Notes under the pieces: model-generated
What the model saw: the letters and a program-made list of their open reading frames with translations, nothing else
What the model was told of the DNA's origin: nothing
Databases searched by the model: none
DNA from: Pseudomonas soli
Lineage (GTDB): Bacteria > Pseudomonadota > Gammaproteobacteria > Pseudomonadales > Pseudomonadaceae
Assembly (NCBI RefSeq): GCF_900110655.1
Contig: NZ_FOEQ01000002.1
Coordinates: forward strand, 310,001-374,000
Length of the DNA stretch: 64,000 nt
Direction: 5' to 3'
Made by a program: the position numbers and the translations under genes
Shown here: in pieces, positions 59,885-64,000 of the stretch
How the letters are laid out: each line of letters opens with the position of its first letter
Position numbering within the stretch: the stretch's first letter is position 1

Positions 59885-60755
59885 GCAACGGTGAATCCTT
59901 GGGCAAGTGCACACGCAACGCCCCTGGCAGCGCTTCAAAACGCAAGCTTGCCGCTTGCAGGGGCTCACCGTCGAGGTTCATGTCCAGCCCTTGGGCGCCC
60001 TTGATCTCCACCCACGGCAAACGGGCGCGCACAAACAACCCCTCACCAGCCAGCAGCTCGCGCAGGGCTCCAGCCATTTCCTGCGGCGCCGGCAGGATAC
60101 CGACGTCCAGCAGGCCATCATCCACACTGGCCTCGGGGCACAATACGTGCCCGCCACCGGCCTGGCGACCGTTGCCGATCCCCAGCGCCAGCAACTCCCC
60201 CTGCCACTGGAACCCAGGCCCCTGCAGCTCCACCGAGGCCGCCTGCAGCTCACTGAAACGCGACAGCCCGGTGAACAGGTAGGCCGCAGCACCCAGCACT
60301 TTCTTCAGGTCTTCGGAGGTATTGGCGGTGACCTGGGTGCCGAATCCACCGGTCGCCATGTTCAGGAAAAGCTGGTCGCCCACCCGCCCCAAGTCGATCG
60401 CACGCGCCGGCACCTCCAGTAGGTCCAGGGCCGCTTGCGGTTCAAGGGGGACTCCCGCCGCCTTGGCGAAGTCGTTGGCCGTACCCAACGGCAACAGCGC
60501 CAGGCTGGCCTGGGTGGCCGCCAGCCCCATGGCTTCGGCCACGTCGCGCAATGTGCCATCCCCGCCGCCGGCCACCACGTGAGCATAGCCCGCCGCCAGT
60601 GCTTCCCCGACCAGGCGCTGGGCATCACCGCCCTCCCAGGTCAGGCGCACATCCAACTCCCAGCCACGCTCCCGCAGCTGGCCCACCGCGGCCCGCACGT
60701 CCTCGTTGGTGGCCTGCTTGCCATGCAGGATCAGCAATGCCTTGCGCTCGCTCAT
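59868..60755 (-). CDS. YegS-family lipid kinase
   Basis: A 295-residue diacylglycerol-kinase-fold protein. The ATP-binding motif is VAGGGDGTLRDVAEAM, followed by LALLPLGTANDFAKAAG, ATGGFGTQVTANT and GIGNGRQAGGGHVLCPEA with the metal-binding region ASVDDGLLDV. YegS of E. coli phosphorylates phosphatidylglycerol in vitro; the physiological substrate is unknown. The ATG at 60755 has GGGAGGG upstream. Divergent from the GDP-mannose enzyme gene. Confidence 0.92.
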   Translation of the reverse strand: MSERKALLILHGKQATNEDVRAAVGQLRERGWELDVRLTWEGGDAQRLVGEALAAGYAHVVAGGGDGTLRDVAEAMGLAATQASLALLPLGTANDFAKAAGVPLEPQAALDLLEVPARAIDLGRVGDQLFLNMATGGFGTQVTANTSEDLKKVLGAAAYLFTGLSRFSELQAASVELQGPGFQWQGELLALGIGNGRQAGGGHVLCPEASVDDGLLDVGILPAPQEMAGALRELLAGEGLFVRARLPWVEIKGAQGLDMNLDGEPLQAASLRFEALPGALRVHLPKDSPLLSHPG

Positions 60756-60935
60756 GTTGCCCTCCCGGAAAAATGCACAGAAATGCCCTACTGCAATCTC
60801 GACCATGAACGCACACGGATTGCTGCATGCTCCGTCCAAAAACCGCCGTTTCCCGTAATTGCCATTGAAAGCCGCTCGCGACAGGCGCATCATTCGACAA
60901 ATATTTGGCCTTCATGGAAGATGCCGCCCAAAAAA

Positions 60936-60949
60936 GTCATTTTATTGAC
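60936..60949. promoter_or_regulatory. Predicted FleQ box
   Basis: GTCATTTTATTGAC; its complement GTCAATAAAATGAC differs at one base from the FleQ consensus GTCAaTAAATTGAC. It lies 81 bp upstream of the GDP-mannose enzyme ATG. FleQ is the c-di-GMP-responsive regulator of exopolysaccharide and flagellar genes. Confidence 0.65.
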
Positions 60950-61029
60950 TTTGCGCCGCCAGACGCCTGACAGGTCGTGATTTCCTTGCATTGCGCTGCC
61001 CCGCAGCGCCCCGATTCGAGGCTGTGACT

Positions 61030-62487
61030 ATGAGCGTTCTGATCCCTTGCATCATCGCTGGCGGCGCCGGCACCCGATTGTGGCCGGTCTCGCGCGAAGC
61101 GATGCCCAAGCCGTTCATGCGTCTTCCCGACGGCATGAGCCTGCTGCAGAAGACCTTCAACCGCGCCAGCAACCTGCCTGGGGTCGAGCGCGTGCTCACG
61201 GTGACCAACCGTGAGGTGGTATTCCGCACCCAGGACGAATATCGCCAGGTTGGCACCCAACGCGTAGCCCACGATTTCATTCTCGAGCCAATGGGCCGTA
61301 ACACCGCCCCCGCCATCGCTGCTGCAGCGCTGCACTGCGCCGAACAGTACGGCGAGGATTGCCTGCTGCTGGTAATGCCCGCCGACCACCTGATCCAGGA
61401 CCAGGAGGCTTTCCAAGCCGCTGTGTGCCAGGCCATGGCGCTCGCCGGGCAAGGCTGGCTGGCTACCTTCGGCCTGTTGCCGACCCGCGCCGAAACCGGC
61501 TTCGGCTATATCGAACAAGGCCAGACGCTGGCAGCCGGCGCTTTTCGGGTCGCCCGCTTCGTTGAAAAGCCTGACGCCGAGACCGCCCAGGGCTACCTCG
61601 AAGGTGGCCGACACCTGTGGAATGCCGGCATGTTCTGCCTGCGCGTCGGCACCGTACTGCAGGAACTGCAGACTCATGCCCCCGAAGTCCTGCACAGCGT
61701 GACCCACTGCCTGGAACACAGCCAGGTCAAGGAGGGACCGTCCGGCCTGCAAGTGGAACTCGATCCCGAATGCTTCGCCCTGACACCCGACATCTCCATC
61801 GACTACGCCCTGATGGAACAATCCGCCCAGGTGGCGGTGGTGCCATGTGACATCGGCTGGAGCGACATCGGCTGCTGGGAGGCGGTGCGTGAACTGCGCC
61901 CGACCGATGACCAGGGCAACCATTGCAACGGTGAAACCGTACTGCATGATGTCAGCAACTGCTACATCGACTCGCCACGACGCCTGGTCGGCGCGGTCGG
62001 CTTGGACAATCTGATCGTCATCGATACCCCCGACGCACTGCTGATCGCCGATGCCGCGCGCAGCCAGGAAGTCAAGGTGATTGCCCAGCAGCTCAAGCAT
62101 CAGGGCCATGACGCCTACCGACTGCACCGCACCGTAACCCGCCCCTGGGGCCTGTACACCGTGCTCGAGGAGGGCCCGCGGTTCAAGATCAAGCGCATCA
62201 TGGTGCGCCCGGGTGAATCGCTGTCACTGCAGATGCACCATCATCGCAGCGAGCACTGGATCGTCGTCAGCGGCATGGCCTGCGTGACCAATGGCGAGGA
62301 AGAGTTCTTGCTCGACACCAACGAATCCACCTTCATCAAGCCTGGGCGCAGCCACCGCCTGACCAACCCCGGTGTCATCGACCTGGTGATGATCGAGGTA
62401 CAAAGCGGCGAATACCTGGGCGAAGACGACATCGTACGCTTTACTGATATCTATGGACGCGCCCCGGCGGCGGCAGCACCTGCCTGA
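61030..62487 (+). CDS. Mannose-1-phosphate guanylyltransferase / mannose-6-phosphate isomerase
   Basis: A 485-residue bifunctional enzyme of the AlgA/PslB/WbpW family that makes mannose-6-P from fructose-6-P and GDP-mannose from mannose-1-P. The N-terminal pyrophosphorylase signature is IAGGAGTRLWPVSREAMPKP; FVEKPDAETA binds the sugar; WNAGMFCL follows. The C-terminal cupin isomerase has RPWGLYTVLEEG, VRPGESLSLQMHHHRSEHW. The ATG at 61030 with GAGG upstream is chosen. It is followed by a glycosyltransferase gene, so GDP-mannose here probably feeds a surface polysaccharide. Which of AlgA, PslB or WbpW is the true orthologue is unclear. Confidence 0.93.
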   Translation: MSVLIPCIIAGGAGTRLWPVSREAMPKPFMRLPDGMSLLQKTFNRASNLPGVERVLTVTNREVVFRTQDEYRQVGTQRVAHDFILEPMGRNTAPAIAAAALHCAEQYGEDCLLLVMPADHLIQDQEAFQAAVCQAMALAGQGWLATFGLLPTRAETGFGYIEQGQTLAAGAFRVARFVEKPDAETAQGYLEGGRHLWNAGMFCLRVGTVLQELQTHAPEVLHSVTHCLEHSQVKEGPSGLQVELDPECFALTPDISIDYALMEQSAQVAVVPCDIGWSDIGCWEAVRELRPTDDQGNHCNGETVLHDVSNCYIDSPRRLVGAVGLDNLIVIDTPDALLIADAARSQEVKVIAQQLKHQGHDAYRLHRTVTRPWGLYTVLEEGPRFKIKRIMVRPGESLSLQMHHHRSEHWIVVSGMACVTNGEEEFLLDTNESTFIKPGRSHRLTNPGVIDLVMIEVQSGEYLGEDDIVRFTDIYGRAPAAAAPA

Positions 62488-62551
62488 CTGCCAGAGGGCG
62501 CGTTTTTGCCATCCAGGGCCGGCAACCGGCCAACCGCGAGGATTCAGGCTC

Positions 62552-63787
62552 ATGCGCATACTCTGGACCCTGCCCTACCTGCCCTGGCCCACCACCAGTG
62601 GCAGCAAGACCCGGCAGTACCACCTGCTGCGCACCCTGGCGCAGCATGGCCACCGGATCACCTTGCTGGTGCAGTCCAAGATCCCCTTGAGCGATAGCGC
62701 GCGTGAAGCCCTGGAACCCTTGGTGGAACGCCTGATCGTACTGCCCAGGCGAGCACTGAACAGCCCAATGAACCTGTTCGCCTCACCCATAATCGACTAC
62801 CCCATGCGGGTCATCATCAATGGTTTGGCGCCTTGTCTGCGACACCGTTTCGAACAACTGCTGGACGAACCCTGGGATGTGATCCAGATCGAGCACAGCT
62901 ACAGCTTCCAGCCGTTCGAGAGGGCCCTGCAGGCCAGGGGCCTGCCGTACATGCTCAGTGAGCATTACCTGGAGTCGGTGATGGGTGCCGCCTGCCATGA
63001 CCGCCTGCCGTTGTGGTTGCGTCCGCTGAACGCCTTCGACCGCTGGCGCTATCGGCGCTGGGAACAACGGGTACTGCGCCAACCCAGCGAGGTGGTGGCG
63101 GTCAGCGCTCACGATGCCGAACTGATCGGCCAGATCAGCGGCCGCCCGGTAAATGTGGTGGTCAATGGCGTGGACTGCGACCACTACCAGGACGTATGTC
63201 CTACCCCACATAGCCAACGCCTGCTGTTTGTCGGCAACTTCGAGTACGGCGCCAACCTGGAAGCGATCGAGTGGGCGCTGGAAGAAATCCTGCCCCAGGT
63301 ATGGATGAGCAACCCGGCGGTACGCCTGGCCATTGCCGGGCACGCATTGCCGGCCAGCTGGAAGCTGCACTGGAACGACCCACGCATCGAGTGGGTAGGT
63401 TACCGTCCCGACCTGCGTGAGCTGCAGCGCCGCTCGGCGTTGTTCTTCGCCCCCCTGCGCCATGCTGGAGGCTCCAAGGTGAAGATCCTTGAGGCCCTGG
63501 CTGCCGGGCTACCGGTCATCACCACCAGCAAGGGCGCCTCGGGTTTGGCCATGAACAACGGCGAGCACTACCTGGGTAGCGACGACAGCGGCCAACTGGC
63601 TCTGTTGATCACCCAACTGCTCAATCAGCCTTGGCGCATGGGCCAGCTAAGCGTCGCCGGGCGTCAGTTTGCCCGTCAACGTCATGACTGGAGCGTCGCC
63701 GCCCAGCAGTTGGAGAACGTGCACATGCGCCTGACCCAGTTGGCACCGGCAGGCGCAGGCGCCAACGGCGGTGTGCTAGCCAAGTAG
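62552..63787 (+). CDS. Glycosyltransferase, GT-B fold (group 1/GT4-like)
   Basis: A 411-residue cytoplasmic or membrane-associated glycosyltransferase. The N-terminal lobe has RILWTLPYLPWPTTSGSKTR (acceptor side) and IQIEHSYSFQPFERAL. The C-terminal nucleotide-sugar lobe has VVNGVDCDHYQ, RLLFVGNFEYGANLEAIEWA and HAGGSKVKILEALAAGLPVI with the donor-binding Glu. AGGATTCAGG precedes the ATG, 64 bp after the GDP-mannose enzyme, so GDP-mannose is the likely donor (inference). It overlaps the end of moeA by 12 bp. Confidence 0.92.
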   Translation: MRILWTLPYLPWPTTSGSKTRQYHLLRTLAQHGHRITLLVQSKIPLSDSAREALEPLVERLIVLPRRALNSPMNLFASPIIDYPMRVIINGLAPCLRHRFEQLLDEPWDVIQIEHSYSFQPFERALQARGLPYMLSEHYLESVMGAACHDRLPLWLRPLNAFDRWRYRRWEQRVLRQPSEVVAVSAHDAELIGQISGRPVNVVVNGVDCDHYQDVCPTPHSQRLLFVGNFEYGANLEAIEWALEEILPQVWMSNPAVRLAIAGHALPASWKLHWNDPRIEWVGYRPDLRELQRRSALFFAPLRHAGGSKVKILEALAAGLPVITTSKGASGLAMNNGEHYLGSDDSGQLALLITQLLNQPWRMGQLSVAGRQFARQRHDWSVAAQQLENVHMRLTQLAPAGAGANGGVLAK

Positions 63788-64000
63788 CTCACTGAACGGG
63801 ATGAACGTTACCGCATCGCCCTGCCTGGGCGTGCTGCCCTCCAGCACCTCCACCACCCCGTCGGCCCAGGCCGCGCTACGCAGCACACCAGAACTCTGGT
63901 TCTTGTAGATGCGTACAAGACCGTCCTCGATGCGCGCGCGCAGGTACTCGCGGCGGGATCCGGCCTTGGGCCAGTCGAAGCCCGCCGGCACGCTGAACCG
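63776..64000 (-). CDS. moeA: Molybdopterin molybdotransferase MoeA, C-terminal end
   Basis: 74 codons plus stop, entering from the right edge. The visible part reads FSVPAGFDWPKAGSRREYLR, then NQSSGVLRSAAWADGVVEVL and VTFIPFSELLG, which is the final domain IV of MoeA. MoeA inserts molybdate into adenylated molybdopterin. The reading frame is open to base 64000; the rest of the gene lies outside. The MOSC protein upstream in the window is a plausible cofactor user. Confidence 0.88.
   Translation of the reverse strand, partial: RFSVPAGFDWPKAGSRREYLRARIEDGLVRIYKNQSSGVLRSAAWADGVVEVLEGSTPRQGDAVTFIPFSELLG

Overview
This window is chromosomal DNA from a fluorescent Pseudomonas, most likely of the P. 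putida group. The evidence is the high GC content, the REP elements built on GTGGGAGCGGGCTTGCCCCGCGAT, and a gene order recalled from P. putida: queF/cinA-cinRS, lolCDE, sthA, gap, mfd, nagZ-psrA-lexA-sulA-topA-fadAB, slt, cheV, moeA. No database search was possible, so species and orthology are inferences from recognised protein sequence and order.

Positions 1-10.5 kb look accessory and stress-themed. On the left is an M42-type aminopeptidase cut by the window edge. It is followed by a KGG-repeat stress protein, a hemerythrin-domain protein, a CPA1 Na+/H+ antiporter, a low-affinity iron permease family protein and a lone receiver-domain protein. A compact minus-strand cluster of small proteins comes next (DUF6555-like, an acidic 48-mer, DUF2188, and a frameshifted helix-hairpin-helix protein), then two unknown genes. 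ChrA and a unit of DUF3455 protein, ECF sigma factor and RskA-like anti-sigma factor complete the block. It ends at the decayed 5' part of a tyrosine-recombinase integrase lying head to head with dusA, a known island insertion site.

Positions 10.5-31.5 kb are mostly core genes: dusA, tal, a PhoD-like phosphatase, the HsbA/HsbR swarming-biofilm switch, a PilZ protein, mlaA, a HAD-like protein without its nucleophile and a DUF4404 protein. These are followed by a copper divergon (cinA-queF against cinRS, with a CusR-like operator between), lolCDE, another PilZ protein, a glycerophosphodiesterase, sthA, apbE and a long-form gap.

Positions 31.5-55.3 kb hold DNA repair, SOS and fatty-acid functions. 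The operon mfd-csiV-SNF2/SWIM helicase is followed by nagZ, psrA with two adjacent self-type operators, lexA-sulA with two SOS boxes, two small conserved genes, topA, a DUF1653 gene, fadAB, an unknown membrane protein, a universal stress protein, uup and slt.

Positions 55.3-64 kb turn to signalling and surface polysaccharide. Here lie a YcbX-like MOSC protein, cheV, a divergent Hpt-like protein lacking the phosphorylatable His, a NarL-type two-component pair and a YegS-like lipid kinase. A two-gene module follows (bifunctional GDP-mannose enzyme and glycosyltransferase) with a near-consensus FleQ box in front. The window closes with the 3' end of moeA. I saw no tRNA, rRNA, CRISPR array or intact insertion sequence.
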